Assembly: GCF_002836055.1 (NCBI RefSeq) | Contig: NZ_PJBS01000348.1 | Span: 1 to 64,000 of the forward strand | Source of the DNA: Psychroflexus sp. MES1-P1E | Lineage (GTDB): Bacteria; Bacteroidota; Bacteroidia; Flavobacteriales; Flavobacteriaceae | DNA: 64,000 nt | Direction: 5' to 3' | In this document: piece after piece, positions 1-11,508 of the stretch | Position numbering within the stretch: the first letter of the stretch is position 1 | How the letters are laid out: the number at the start of each line of letters is the position of its first letter | Position numbers and translations under genes: made by a program | Notes under the pieces: generated by a model | What the model was told of the DNA's origin: nothing | What the model saw: the letters and a program-made list of their open reading frames with translations, nothing else | The model's database searches: none

Positions 1-178
1 AAGATATTTGCATTGGTTAACTCGGTAAAGCTTCTTCTCAAGAAGCTAAAGGCGTAAAACTAGATTTGACCTCTTTAGGTTTTAAACATATTCAAGGAAC
101 TGTGACCTATAAGAATACCTCGGAATATTAGATAGCTGTTGAAGGCTTAGGATATGTGGTTAGATTCAAAAAAAGGCC
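1..178. other. Left-edge non-coding stretch with a possible coding remnant
   Basis: No intact gene is visible. A plus-strand frame from about 21 to the TAG at 129-131 reads like protein (GKASSQEAKG, then LGFKHIQGTVTY), but it has no ATG and is preceded in frame by a TAA at 18-20. It may be a decayed C-terminal fragment or chance. The DUF5723 gene ends, on the opposite strand, at 179. Confidence 0.2.
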
Positions 179-1540
179 TTAAAGTTTTAGGTTTAGACCA
201 AACTGAAAAGCTAGAGCCTCGGCATTATAAATGTTATTAAAATGATTTAAGCGATCTACATTTAGAGATAGGTTAAACTTCCATACATCTAGAGCCAACC
301 CTCCTCCAAAATTTGGTCTATTAAATTGGTCTATCCCTAAACTCACCTTTGCATACAATACTTTCCAAAAGCTCCGCTGGTAGATTCCATTGAGACTGTA
401 AAATAGATTCCCAGCACTTACCATACTAAAAGCGTGCAGACTTAAAGTTTGGTTACCTGAGGGCTTTGCCACTGACTTTAGACTGCAAGTGCATGGCCTT
501 GCTTCTTTTCCAAAATTATAACTCAATCCTAAATTTATTTTAGTTGGTTGAACGTATGTATATGATCCAGAAGTAGTCTCTCCCAATAAATTCGCTTCAA
601 TATCATCAAGCAAATTTTGATAATAATCAATCAAATCTTCATCACTTTCAAAATCAAGGAACTCGATACCAAGACCACCGTAATCAAAAGAACCTTCATA
701 AACGTCTTGACTGGTGTCTTTTGTAAAACGAATAAAACCAAGGTCTAAAATACTCCCTGTGAATTCTAGCCTCTCATTTAAAAAATAAGATATTCCAAAA
801 TCAAAGCCTACTCCATAGTTAGAACCAATGAGTATATTCCCAGGAACCAGTTGATCAAGACTTTGCAAACCTGTACTTTGAAAATTTAAGTTCAAATCGC
901 TTATGCTTTGATTGAGTAAAAACCCTTGCTGATTCTCCCTGGATATAAAGCGCCCAGTATTTCTTACTGATTTTATATTAACACTCGAAGTGTAGAGCTT
1001 ACTTCTCACTCCGATATGTAAATCGTCATTTACTTGTTGATTAATTCCAAAATGAAATACGGTCTGCAGGTTTCCTCTGAAGTTGATTTGTCCAATATCA
1101 TAACTTCTATTTTGACCAACATTTCCATAATAAGCAAGTTGCAATAAGTCTTTTGGAAAATTTAATACAGCATCACTTTCCTGATATACTCCGGCAGTAT
1201 AGTAACGCGAATTACTTTTCCAACCAAAATTAATAAGATCAATTCTTTGATTAAAAGCCACAAAATCTTTAGCTGATATACGATCTAGAGATGCTGCCAC
1301 ATTGGTATTGAAATCTCTAGTGTTGAATAGATTATCTACATTGAGCACCGTGTTTCCAACAGAAGCATAAACATTAGAAAGTATAGGGACTCCGATATGA
1401 AAGTCTGTTTTTTCATAAGCAGCTCCTGGATTCAGCATCAAAGATTGCGGATTATGCCTTTGGTTGTAGAGCAAATGATTGTCTTGACTCCGTAGAGTAT
1501 TGGATATTAAAACAAAAAAAAGAAAAGGTATAAACTTCAT
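179..1540 (-). CDS. DUF5723 family outer-membrane-like protein
   Basis: The 453-residue product has an N-terminal signal peptide (MKFIPFLFFVLISN, cleavage near SQDN) followed by the pattern NPQSLMLNPGA and a GVPILSNV block. I recognise this as DUF5723, a Bacteroidota family related in layout to PorP/SprF-type beta-barrel proteins. The rest is alternating beta-strand sequence with GLSYNFG and a C-terminal strand ending in FGLNLKL, as expected of an outer-membrane barrel; the location is inferred. The start codon overlaps the stop of the upstream lipoprotein gene by 4 bp, so the two are probably co-transcribed. No catalytic residues are visible and the role is unknown. Confidence 0.75.
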   Translation of the reverse strand: MKFIPFLFFVLISNTLRSQDNHLLYNQRHNPQSLMLNPGAAYEKTDFHIGVPILSNVYASVGNTVLNVDNLFNTRDFNTNVAASLDRISAKDFVAFNQRIDLINFGWKSNSRYYTAGVYQESDAVLNFPKDLLQLAYYGNVGQNRSYDIGQINFRGNLQTVFHFGINQQVNDDLHIGVRSKLYTSSVNIKSVRNTGRFISRENQQGFLLNQSISDLNLNFQSTGLQSLDQLVPGNILIGSNYGVGFDFGISYFLNERLEFTGSILDLGFIRFTKDTSQDVYEGSFDYGGLGIEFLDFESDEDLIDYYQNLLDDIEANLLGETTSGSYTYVQPTKINLGLSYNFGKEARPCTCSLKSVAKPSGNQTLSLHAFSMVSAGNLFYSLNGIYQRSFWKVLYAKVSLGIDQFNRPNFGGGLALDVWKFNLSLNVDRLNHFNNIYNAEALAFQFGLNLKL

Positions 1541-2070
1541 CCTTTTGTATAAAGATAACTAGCCTCAATGACACACTCAAGGTTCATTATACCGTTATTA
1601 TCCGCTGATAAAGGCTGACTAAAAACAACTTCTAACTCTACACTGTTTGTTATTTTTTCTATGTCAGATTGTGTAGTATATAAGTTTGCAAACCTCCCTG
1701 TTTTTGGGGTAGACTCATCACCTTCTTCTATACTATGTGTAATTGTCAAAGTTTCAACGCCATCGGCATCAAAGAAAATAAACTCAAAAGTTTGTGGTGT
1801 ATCGATACTGTTCTCTGCTAAAAACTTAAATTCTAGAGATTTTAAATAATCCGCATTAAACTGCTCATTTAGAAAATCGGTATTCACAAATTGGCGGATA
1901 GTATTAGGAGAAGGGATAGAATTATTTCCAACATTGATAAGTAGAGCTGGATACTGAATTTGAAACAAGTTAACTTCAAACCTTGGACTCAATTCAAAAT
2001 CATCTGAGTCTAGAGGTCTATTGTCTGTGCACCCTAAGAAAACGACACATATAATAAGTAAGTATTTCAT
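1537..2070 (-). CDS. Predicted lipoprotein of unknown function
   Basis: The frame opens at 2088, but the better start is the ATG at 2070. It gives MKYLLIICVVFLGC, a short hydrophobic signal with a lipobox (VFLGC), so mature lipidation at Cys14 is likely. The remaining ~163 residues have a beta-rich look (FEFIFFDADG, VELEVVFSQPL) without a family I recognise. Its stop overlaps the start of the DUF5723 gene by 4 bp, so the pair probably acts together at the cell envelope; that partnership is inferred from operon layout only. Confidence 0.65.
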   Translation of the reverse strand: MKYLLIICVVFLGCTDNRPLDSDDFELSPRFEVNLFQIQYPALLINVGNNSIPSPNTIRQFVNTDFLNEQFNADYLKSLEFKFLAENSIDTPQTFEFIFFDADGVETLTITHSIEEGDESTPKTGRFANLYTTQSDIEKITNSVELEVVFSQPLSADNNGIMNLECVIEASYLYTKG

Positions 2071-2088
2071 ATTTTTAAAATAAGTCAA

Positions 2089-2403
2089 TTTACCCTAGCA
2101 AGTTATTTAAAACGCTTACTTCTACATAAAAATTGCTGTAATTTCTATAAAAATAATATTAAATATTGAATTCTGAACCTATTCATAATCGTAAAGTGTC
2201 TTTATGCTAAATTAAATACTTCTATTTGCCTCTTATGCAGGTATTCAAAAAGTATAAACTTTTTAGAGTAGCTTTCTAAAGAAATAAACTTGAAAACAGT
2301 AGAACCAGGTTCTAAATAGGTTTAAACTATTTACGTTGTAACGTCTCCTTAGGTTCTAAATAAAAAGAGGCAGTTCGTTTTCAAACCACCTCTTGACTCT
2401 AAT
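2089..2403. other. AT-rich intergenic region between katG end and lipoprotein start
   Basis: No gene seen. It should hold the promoter of the lipoprotein-DUF5723 pair (minus strand) and the 3' end signals of katG. An 18-bp inverted repeat (AAAAAGT-ataa-ACTTTTT, 2247-2264) is present with no clear role. GGTTCTAAATA occurs twice (about 2309 and 2352). Confidence 0.5.
2360..2394 (-). terminator. Probable rho-independent terminator of katG
   Basis: On the minus strand AAGAGG pairs with CCTCTT, and an inner GTTTG/CGAAC stem closes on a short A-rich loop. The outer stem is followed by TTTATTT. It lies 10 bp past the katG stop. Confidence 0.6.
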
Positions 2404-4713
<2,310 letters not shown>

Positions 4714-4840
4714 CTATAAGTTTAATTTATATATTTTATATAATCATAAGTAAAACTAATTAATATTTTAATAATTAAATATTTCTTAAAAATAAATAAA
4801 TTAATAAATGTATTCCTAAAGAATTGATGTTTTTTTGAAA

Positions 4841-4878
4841 TAAAACAAAAACTCCTTCCCAATATTACGAGAAGGAGT
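4841..4878 (-). terminator. Rho-independent terminator after the polyferredoxin gene
   Basis: On the minus strand ACTCCTTC and GAAGGAGT form an 8-bp stem (4851-4858 with 4871-4878) followed by TTTTTGTTTT. It lies about 25 bp downstream of the 4901-6487 stop. Confidence 0.8.
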
Positions 4879-4900
4879 TAAATTATACTGTAAAATTATT

Positions 4901-6487
4901 TTACTTATTATGATTCACCAAGTCCATCAAATCCACATCATTTCCAAGAAGGATTTCTTTTGAATTGATTCTGCCAACTGGTGTATCATTCTCCAATTTT
5001 AAAACTCCTCTTGGACAGACTGAGGCACAAATTCCACAACCCACACAAGAGGATCTAACTATATTTTCTCCTTTTTGCGCATAGGCTCTCACATCTATTC
5101 CCATCTCACAATACGTAGTACAGTTTCCACAGGAAATACATTGACCACCGTTGGTCGTAATTCTGAATTTTGAAAATAAGCGCTGTTGAAATCCTAAAAT
5201 AGCAGCCATAGGACATCCAAATCTACACCAAACTCTATTCCCAAAAATAGGGTAAAAGCCCACCCCTACAACTCCAGAAAAAATAGCACCAATTACAAAA
5301 CCATAGGTTGATCTTAGGGTTTCCGCTTCAAATAAAAAAACCTTATCTATAAGTTCAGAAAAGTGAAGTCCCAACAAGGAAAGTATAACGACAAAAAAAC
5401 CAATAGCCCCATATTTAGCATCGTTTTGCAGTTCTTCACGCTTATAAAGCATCGTCCAAGTAAAGACCATCGTCAGTAAACTTGCTACACTTATAAGGAA
5501 AGCAGTACCAGACAACCAATACTTATCAGTATTTAGATATGAATAAACAACTGCCGTCGTCATTATGACAACAAAAACAACAACTGTATGGACTAACCAG
5601 CGCTCCAATTTCCAAGAAGACTGGGATTTATCGCTCAAATGGCGGAAAGAATCTCCCGCAGTTTCTGCTAATCCTCCACAGCCACACACCCAAGAACAAT
5701 ACCAGCGCTTACCATATTTATAAGTTAGAATAGGAGTAATAATAAGGATAGAAAGAACTCCAAAAATAAGTAATCCAATCCCAACATTTCCCGCATTTAT
5801 ATACTGATCGACTCTATACTGCTCAAAATTATAGTAGTTTAATGGCCATATGTTGACGAAGTTATAATAGGGTAATGAAAAATCATCTCCGTTGAGTCTT
5901 GACATCAGCTCAGGAATTAAAAATGCAAATCCCAATTGGAAAAACATAACTGAAAATGTGCGTAAGCGTTGATAGCGATTATGACGATATTTCCATAGGA
6001 ATTTTACACCAAAACCAACAATAGCTAGGGTGTACAAGGTTCCGTAGACAAACCATTGGCTTGCTGCATTCCCGCTTATAGCTTTGCTTAACGGATCAAA
6101 CAAAGCTACAACTCCTGTATTTTCTCCATCGCTACTCAATCCTATCCAGCTAGGATAAAAATAAAGCACAATATAAAATCCTGTCAAGACTAAGCCTAAA
6201 ATATAAGCCCAGAATCCACGGTTGGTTAGAGATTTAAAATAAACCCGATCGTTTTTGATACCTTCAGTCATATAACCATAACTCACTTTGGAATACCAAA
6301 AAATCCCTGCGAAAACCATGATAAGCGACAAACTCACCCAAACAATTTTAGGTTGAAATTGAATATTGAAACCCGATAAGACCATTATAGAAACACCTAA
6401 CAATCCTAATGCAGAAGATAGTTTTTGCTGGACATTTAAAGCTTCTGGCGAGTTGCCTGTAACAGACATGTTTACATATTCACTCAT
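4901..6487 (-). CDS. Membrane polyferredoxin (NapH/NosR/CcoG-type 4Fe-4S protein)
   Basis: The 528-residue protein has about ten hydrophobic segments, so it sits in the inner membrane. It carries two cytoplasmic-loop cysteine clusters of the NapH/NosR kind (CSWVCGCGG near residue 265 and CRFGCPM near 422) and then two classical 4Fe-4S motifs, CISCGNCTTYC and CVGCGICASVCP, near the C-terminus. This architecture moves electrons across or into the membrane. Only 2 bp separate it from the upstream FAD/NAD oxidoreductase gene, so the oxidoreductase is the likely electron donor; that is inferred from context. It is not a simple CcoG, because no cbb3 oxidase genes are nearby and the N-terminal membrane region is longer. 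The final acceptor is unknown. Confidence 0.75.
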   Translation of the reverse strand: MSEYVNMSVTGNSPEALNVQQKLSSALGLLGVSIMVLSGFNIQFQPKIVWVSLSLIMVFAGIFWYSKVSYGYMTEGIKNDRVYFKSLTNRGFWAYILGLVLTGFYIVLYFYPSWIGLSSDGENTGVVALFDPLSKAISGNAASQWFVYGTLYTLAIVGFGVKFLWKYRHNRYQRLRTFSVMFFQLGFAFLIPELMSRLNGDDFSLPYYNFVNIWPLNYYNFEQYRVDQYINAGNVGIGLLIFGVLSILIITPILTYKYGKRWYCSWVCGCGGLAETAGDSFRHLSDKSQSSWKLERWLVHTVVVFVVIMTTAVVYSYLNTDKYWLSGTAFLISVASLLTMVFTWTMLYKREELQNDAKYGAIGFFVVILSLLGLHFSELIDKVFLFEAETLRSTYGFVIGAIFSGVVGVGFYPIFGNRVWCRFGCPMAAILGFQQRLFSKFRITTNGGQCISCGNCTTYCEMGIDVRAYAQKGENIVRSSCVGCGICASVCPRGVLKLENDTPVGRINSKEILLGNDVDLMDLVNHNK

Positions 6488-6489
6488 AA

Positions 6490-7794
6490 TTAGATTGTTT
6501 TTAGTGTATGTTGAAATTTATTTTGAATTTCTTTCTCATAAGACTTAAAAAATTCAGGATCAAAGTTAGCCGACTTCAGGTTTTTAATAACCTCGTCAAC
6601 TGTAGCTTTCTCAGTTAACCAGCGATCAAAAACTTCATGGCGTAGTCGAATCCCAAAGGTGTTTATTCCTTTAAAAATCCTCGATTCAATTTCATACTGG
6701 ATATGTATGCATTTTTTTCCGTCGGTATGTTGCCAATAAAAATCAGTTTGTCCTTCCTTAGGTTGGTTAAATACCCAACCATATGTTTGATATTCGATAT
6801 CGAAAAACTTAGCCGAATTAAACCAATGCCCTGGCTTGTATTCTCTAAGATTACCACAGAGTGTTTGAGCCAAAGTCTCTCCCATCATTCTACCGGTATA
6901 CCAGACCGCTTCAATTGATGGACGATTTCCGATAGGCTGCCTTTGCTCGGCACAGTCTCCAATAGCATAAATATCCTCTACGCTGGTTTCCAGATTTCGG
7001 TTCACTAAAACTCCTCGATTTAATTCGATATCACTGGAGTTAAGGAAATCGATATTTGGTGAAACCCCAGGCGTTAGCCCTACAAAATCACACTCCAAAA
7101 CCTCTCCTGTTTCTTTAATTTTTATAGCCTTAACTCTACCTGTTTTATCTGCACTGATTTCTTCAAGATTAGTTTCTAATCTTAAGTCGATATGATGCTC
7201 TCGAATATGTCTGTCAATAAGCTTTGCTTCTTCATCAGGTAGCACATTGTTCCAAAAATGGCTCTCCCTAACCAATAGAGTAACAGGGATATTTCTAGTC
7301 GCAAGCATTTCTGCTAATTCAATTCCTATTAAACCACCACCAACGATAACGGCTCTCTTGCATACCTCCTTATTTGGGGCATGAACTTCTAGAGACTCTA
7401 AATCTTGTTTGCTATAAAGGCCCAAAACACCATCGGAATCTTGACCAGGCCAACCGAATTTGTTTGATTTAGAGCCACAAGCAATGACAAGCTTATCATA
7501 AGAAAATGCTTCTCCTGATTCTAGCTGTAACTCTTTGTTTTTATGATCAACGGCAGAAACATAAGCCTGCTTAATGTCTATTCTATTTTTTTTCCAAAAT
7601 CCATCTTCATATGGCTTAAGATGATTCCATTTCATGTGACCCATATAAACGTACATCAAAGCGGTTCTAGAAAAGAAATGTTCACTTTCAGAAGAAATTA
7701 AGGTAATACGCTGATTGGATAATTTTCGAATATGCCTAGCTAAAGTCACTCCTGATATACCATTCCCGATGATGACAATATGTTCTTGTTTCAA
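6490..7794 (-). CDS. NAD(P)/FAD-dependent oxidoreductase
   Basis: The 434-residue product belongs to the pyridine nucleotide-disulfide oxidoreductase-like fold (rubredoxin/ferredoxin reductase or NirB N-terminal type). It shows an N-terminal FAD Rossmann motif (IIGNGISGVTLA, residues 8-19), a central NAD(P) motif (VIVGGGLIGIELAE, near 149-162) and the second FAD contact DIYAIGDCAE near 273. There is no CxxxxC redox disulfide, which argues against thioredoxin or lipoamide reductases. It lies 2 bp upstream of the membrane polyferredoxin gene, so it probably feeds NAD(P)H electrons to that protein. The substrate pathway cannot be told from sequence. Confidence 0.8.
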   Translation of the reverse strand: MKQEHIVIIGNGISGVTLARHIRKLSNQRITLISSESEHFFSRTALMYVYMGHMKWNHLKPYEDGFWKKNRIDIKQAYVSAVDHKNKELQLESGEAFSYDKLVIACGSKSNKFGWPGQDSDGVLGLYSKQDLESLEVHAPNKEVCKRAVIVGGGLIGIELAEMLATRNIPVTLLVRESHFWNNVLPDEEAKLIDRHIREHHIDLRLETNLEEISADKTGRVKAIKIKETGEVLECDFVGLTPGVSPNIDFLNSSDIELNRGVLVNRNLETSVEDIYAIGDCAEQRQPIGNRPSIEAVWYTGRMMGETLAQTLCGNLREYKPGHWFNSAKFFDIEYQTYGWVFNQPKEGQTDFYWQHTDGKKCIHIQYEIESRIFKGINTFGIRLRHEVFDRWLTEKATVDEVIKNLKSANFDPEFFKSYEKEIQNKFQHTLKTI

Positions 7795-8380
7795 ATTTCA
7801 CAGGTTTTAATTAAAATATTAGTCGTGGGTATGATGTTAAAATTACTAAATTTATTTAAAAATACAGCAATCTCAAAATTTTATTGATGTATTAATAAGT
7901 ACTATTCATAAAATTTTTAAAGCACTTCTCAAGACACTTTATCAAAAAGCGCTTCAGGAATTTGAGTCCACTACTAAAGGTAAAGTCCCATTTATATATA
8001 GAAATATATTCTTTAATAAAGTAGGTTTTTTCAATTGCTGAATTCAAGTCATAAATGCAACTTCTGCATTACATAATAATTGATCCATTACAAATATAGG
8101 ATTTTCAAACCCTCATCTTAATCTGATGAGACTTTAGAAATTGATATCCTTATAAGGTTTAAAGTAATCAAACTAAATAATATTGAAAAAAATACTGCTT
8201 TATTGCTACCCTCAAAGATATTCCTATCGAATATAATTGAAACAATTGATACACCAAACACAAACCTAATAGTTACATTAACTTAGAATTTATATCATCC
8301 TTTATATTTCTTAAGCTGTGATTCATTTTTTAAAGAACACCACTTACTCTTCTTTTTACAGATAGTTTAAAATATCCAGT
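7795..8380. other. 586-bp AT-rich intergenic region, no gene seen
   Basis: I find no convincing reading frame, RNA gene or repeat-family copy here. It must contain the promoter of the oxidoreductase-polyferredoxin pair near 7800-7900, and the 3' end of the MG2/plug-like gene lies at its right edge. A small ATGCA...TGCAT inverted repeat near 8056-8070 is unremarkable. Confidence 0.5.
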
Positions 8381-10714
8381 CTAATTGTTATTCAATTTAA
8401 TAGGGATTCTGTAACTGTGTAATTGGCCATCTTCTGAAATACCTTCAATATAAATAATACCTTCTTTAAGTTTAGTATCCACCACTTTCAAATCAACACT
8501 ATTATTATTCTGGGTTCCTCCTTGAACTACTATATTAGGAAACCAGGCTATAGAGCCAAGTCTTTTAAATGTTTCGCTATTGTAAGATGTATAATTTGGG
8601 TTAGTGTATTTTTTTATTTCATTATAACCTTCCTTTACATCTATTGAGGTAAACACTCCTCCATTATCTTTATCATAAAGAGGTGTTTTACGGCTTTCAA
8701 GTGCTATAATTCCGCCTTGTCCAAAGAAGCCTTCTCCAAAGCCGTCTTTATTAATTGTAATTGATTCAAATTGATCCAATCGAGCATTGGATAGAAATGA
8801 AGCATTTTTAAATCTAGTGCCGTCTAATATGAATCCAACTTGTCCAATATCTCCTAAACCTTGACTTCGATTTCTTAACCTATGAACTTCAAACACTTCT
8901 CCGAATGCACCATAGTTTTCATTTACTCTAAAACCTTTTGCAGCTAGATAAGCTGAAAGTTTTAAATATTCATTAACTATATCTTCAGTAATTTCTTCTC
9001 TAGTACCTCGAATGAATCGATCTATTTTTTCTTCTTTATTTTTTGGTGCTAAAATAATGACTTCCTTAAGTTCATTTGTTTTGGTGAAATTAGCTGCAAC
9101 TCTATTTTTAGATAATGAAATATCTTTTAAAAATGGTAAAGTGTCAAGCTCTTCAAATAAAACAGGATGTTGGTTATTAAAAATTACACGAGTTTTCAAA
9201 GTTAATTTTGGTGCTTTAAAATTGCCTAGCTTGTTTACAGCAGTATATTCAAGTTTTTCTCCAATCACTGGATATTTATTTTTTAAAAAAAAGACCCTTG
9301 ATGAATCAAGTTTTAAACTATAGTCCTTATTAAATCTAGAGGCTATACCTACCATAAGGTCATCATCTTTTTTTATTTTATCTATCAAATACAAGATTTG
9401 GTCAAAACCGTTCTCTCGTTTATATTGAAGTGTAGGTGGTTCAGATAATTCAAGGTTAGTTGTGTATAGACTTTTTGACATTAACAATAGTACATCCAAC
9501 TCATTTAAACTTGATAGCGACGTATAATCAAAAAAAGATTTAAAGTCATTATTATCTATGTAAGGATTTAATCTCAATGTTTTAATAATAGATTGCGGCG
9601 ACCTATAAGTGATGTTTTCTTTTGGTAGTATGGAGGCACTAAGCATTAATTTACTATTATTTTTGAAGTTTAAACTTAAAATTATAGAATCTTGTTTATC
9701 GACTTGCTTTAGTGTATAGTCAACTTTAGATTCAGTTTCATCTGTAGTTTCATTCAAATACATGCGTTCTAATACAGCTTTACCATCCTTTAAGAGTTGA
9801 ATTGTATTTAGGCCAACAAAAAGTTTATCTTTTTCTATCGCAATTGACTTCTCAGAATTATTCATTTCAATATTGAATGAAATAAAGTTTTGATCCTTAA
9901 AAATAAACAATTGCCATTTTTCATGTTCTTTAATAGATGTGGTCTCAATATTTAAATAGATGTGTTTTTTTAAATTGATAAGGTCAAGAGAATTACCTTT
10001 AGATTTTATATCTTCAATCGGGATGATCTTCTTAAAGCCTCCTTTTGTTATGACTTCTATTTTGTAGGTTTTATTTTTAAGTGGTCTAAAATTCATTCTT
10101 GCTAAACCCAATTTACTAGTTGTAAATTCTTTTATTGGGGTATTATTTTCAAATAGTATAAGAGTTGATTCTTCAGGGTTGCCTATATCGTTAGTAATTT
10201 TTATACCCAAATTAGAATTTAAACCATAAACGATTTCTTGTCCTTCAGGACGAATAACTACTTCAATATCTTGAGCTTTTGTTTTAGATCTCACAACCTC
10301 ATCGATGACCTCAAACTTTTGAAAATAAGCATCAGATTCCTTAAAATTATTCATGTAATTAGTCATCGCCTTAAAATAGTAGCGCCCTGGTGTAAACGTA
10401 CTATCTATTTTAATTTGATTAAAGAAAATACCGTTGTTTGCAAGTACCATTGATTTATCAATTAAATTACCAATGCTATCATAAACAAAGACCTGAATAT
10501 TTCTTACGTTATCGCTTAATTTCCCATTAGTTCTATCGATAGCATAACCTTTATACCATAAATACTCTCCAGCTGTAAACACCGACTTATTTGTATGAAC
10601 AAATATGGATTCACGGGGTAACTCGAAATAATCTTTATATTTTTCTAAAAATACGTCTTGAGCATTTGCAGATAGGATGAAAAAAAATAAAAGGCTGAGT
10701 GAACTAAATTTCAT
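8381..10714 (-). CDS. Secreted MG2-like/TonB-plug-like protein
   Basis: The 777 residues start with a signal peptide (MKFSSLSLLFFFILSANAQ). Residues ~30-140 (IFVHTNKSVFTAGEYLWYKG, then TPGRYYFKAMT) resemble the alpha-2-macroglobulin MG2 fold found in many Bacteroidota envelope proteins. A C-terminal section (~585-690: AYLAAKGFRVNEN, GQVGFILDGTR, DGFGEGFFGQGGIIAL) resembles a TonB-receptor plug domain, but no beta-barrel follows. Known relatives are annotated as carboxypeptidase-like or plug-domain proteins without a defined role. It stands alone between two long intergenic regions. An envelope location is inferred; the function is unknown. Confidence 0.65.
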   Translation of the reverse strand: MKFSSLSLLFFFILSANAQDVFLEKYKDYFELPRESIFVHTNKSVFTAGEYLWYKGYAIDRTNGKLSDNVRNIQVFVYDSIGNLIDKSMVLANNGIFFNQIKIDSTFTPGRYYFKAMTNYMNNFKESDAYFQKFEVIDEVVRSKTKAQDIEVVIRPEGQEIVYGLNSNLGIKITNDIGNPEESTLILFENNTPIKEFTTSKLGLARMNFRPLKNKTYKIEVITKGGFKKIIPIEDIKSKGNSLDLINLKKHIYLNIETTSIKEHEKWQLFIFKDQNFISFNIEMNNSEKSIAIEKDKLFVGLNTIQLLKDGKAVLERMYLNETTDETESKVDYTLKQVDKQDSIILSLNFKNNSKLMLSASILPKENITYRSPQSIIKTLRLNPYIDNNDFKSFFDYTSLSSLNELDVLLLMSKSLYTTNLELSEPPTLQYKRENGFDQILYLIDKIKKDDDLMVGIASRFNKDYSLKLDSSRVFFLKNKYPVIGEKLEYTAVNKLGNFKAPKLTLKTRVIFNNQHPVLFEELDTLPFLKDISLSKNRVAANFTKTNELKEVIILAPKNKEEKIDRFIRGTREEITEDIVNEYLKLSAYLAAKGFRVNENYGAFGEVFEVHRLRNRSQGLGDIGQVGFILDGTRFKNASFLSNARLDQFESITINKDGFGEGFFGQGGIIALESRKTPLYDKDNGGVFTSIDVKEGYNEIKKYTNPNYTSYNSETFKRLGSIAWFPNIVVQGGTQNNNSVDLKVVDTKLKEGIIYIEGISEDGQLHSYRIPIKLNNN

Positions 10715-10932
10715 AATGATAGTTTTTTAAATAAACTCGCTACTTATACCAAGTAAATTATTCATTAATCAAATTCACTAGTACTTAATAACTACCGAGA
10801 ATATGGTTATCCGTGGGGTTCAAAATAAATTATAAAACTAATAAGCTAAATAAGAATACTAAATATAATAAAATCTTTGGCAATAAAAAAATTGCTCTAA
10901 ATTTTAGAAAATAATAGATTCCAATCTTTACC

Positions 10933-10951
10933 AAATGAAACTGTTTCATTT
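10933..10951. promoter_or_regulatory. 19-bp perfect inverted repeat, possible operator
   Basis: AAATGAAAC and GTTTCATTT flank a single central T. A one-base centre makes a stable RNA hairpin unlikely, so a protein-binding palindrome is a better guess, although the T-run on the right could also suit a weak terminator. It lies about 220 bp upstream of the MG2/plug-like gene start. Confidence 0.3.
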
Positions 10952-11054
10952 TTTAAGGCCTTATCGAATCTTCTCAAAAAAAAAATCAATTATTTTTTAC
11001 TCGTTATTTGTATCAGTTGAATCTAAAAACTAGCAAATTCTAGTAGGCTACTTT

Positions 11055-11237
11055 TACCCATTTAGACCTATCCTATCGCAATAAATCGTTTCTTTCTTCC
11101 GTGCATTTTATCAAAAAGAATTACTGTAGCTAAGGCTATGCTTATATTTTTCTCCTCAACTAAGTAAAAAACCTGTGCTGAGCTACGTCGTAGTATAATT
11201 CAACTATTTAATAAAACATTTAAAAACTAAATTGGTA
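11055..11237. repeat. MITE-like repeat, copy C (diverged)
   Basis: The left end TACC..ATT...ACCTAT...TCGCAATAA, the core GTAGCTAAGGCTATGCT and the right end AAATTGGTA match the copies at 22602 and 28757. It is longer (183 bp) because of extra sequence around 11165-11200. The inverted repeats have decayed, so this is an older insertion. Confidence 0.75.
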
Positions 11238-11437
11238 TTATATGATGGGGCTCATTAGAACTAGAGTAACTAGTACATAAAACCACTTCTCCCTTTGAAA
11301 CTAAAGTACCTGTATCATAAAACGAGACAGATATTAATTGTTTAAAAATTAATGCTCAATTTCAAATCCATAAAATTCTTAGGAAAATTATGCAATTTAG
11401 GGTCTTAGAAAACTTAATCAAATAGAATTCTTTGATC

Positions 11438-11478
11438 ACTAAAAAAGCAGGAACTTTTAGAATTCCTGCTTTTTTAGC
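11438..11478. terminator. Rho-independent terminator of sdhCAB
   Basis: AAAAAAGCAGGAA and TTCCTGCTTTTTT form a 13-bp stem around CTTTTAGAA. The T-run on the minus strand ends the sdh operon about 30 bp after the sdhB stop; the symmetrical A/T flanks could work in both directions. Confidence 0.85.
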
Positions 11479-11508
11479 TTAATGAGTATACCTTATTTTA
11501 AATCGAAG

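Larger units (their letters stand above)
10715..11508. other. 794-bp intergenic region with repeat copy, palindrome and terminator
   Basis: No gene seen. Itemised separately are a 19-bp palindrome (10933-10951), a diverged copy of the MITE-like repeat (11055-11237) and the sdh terminator (11438-11478). The remainder is AT-rich and featureless. Confidence 0.6.
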
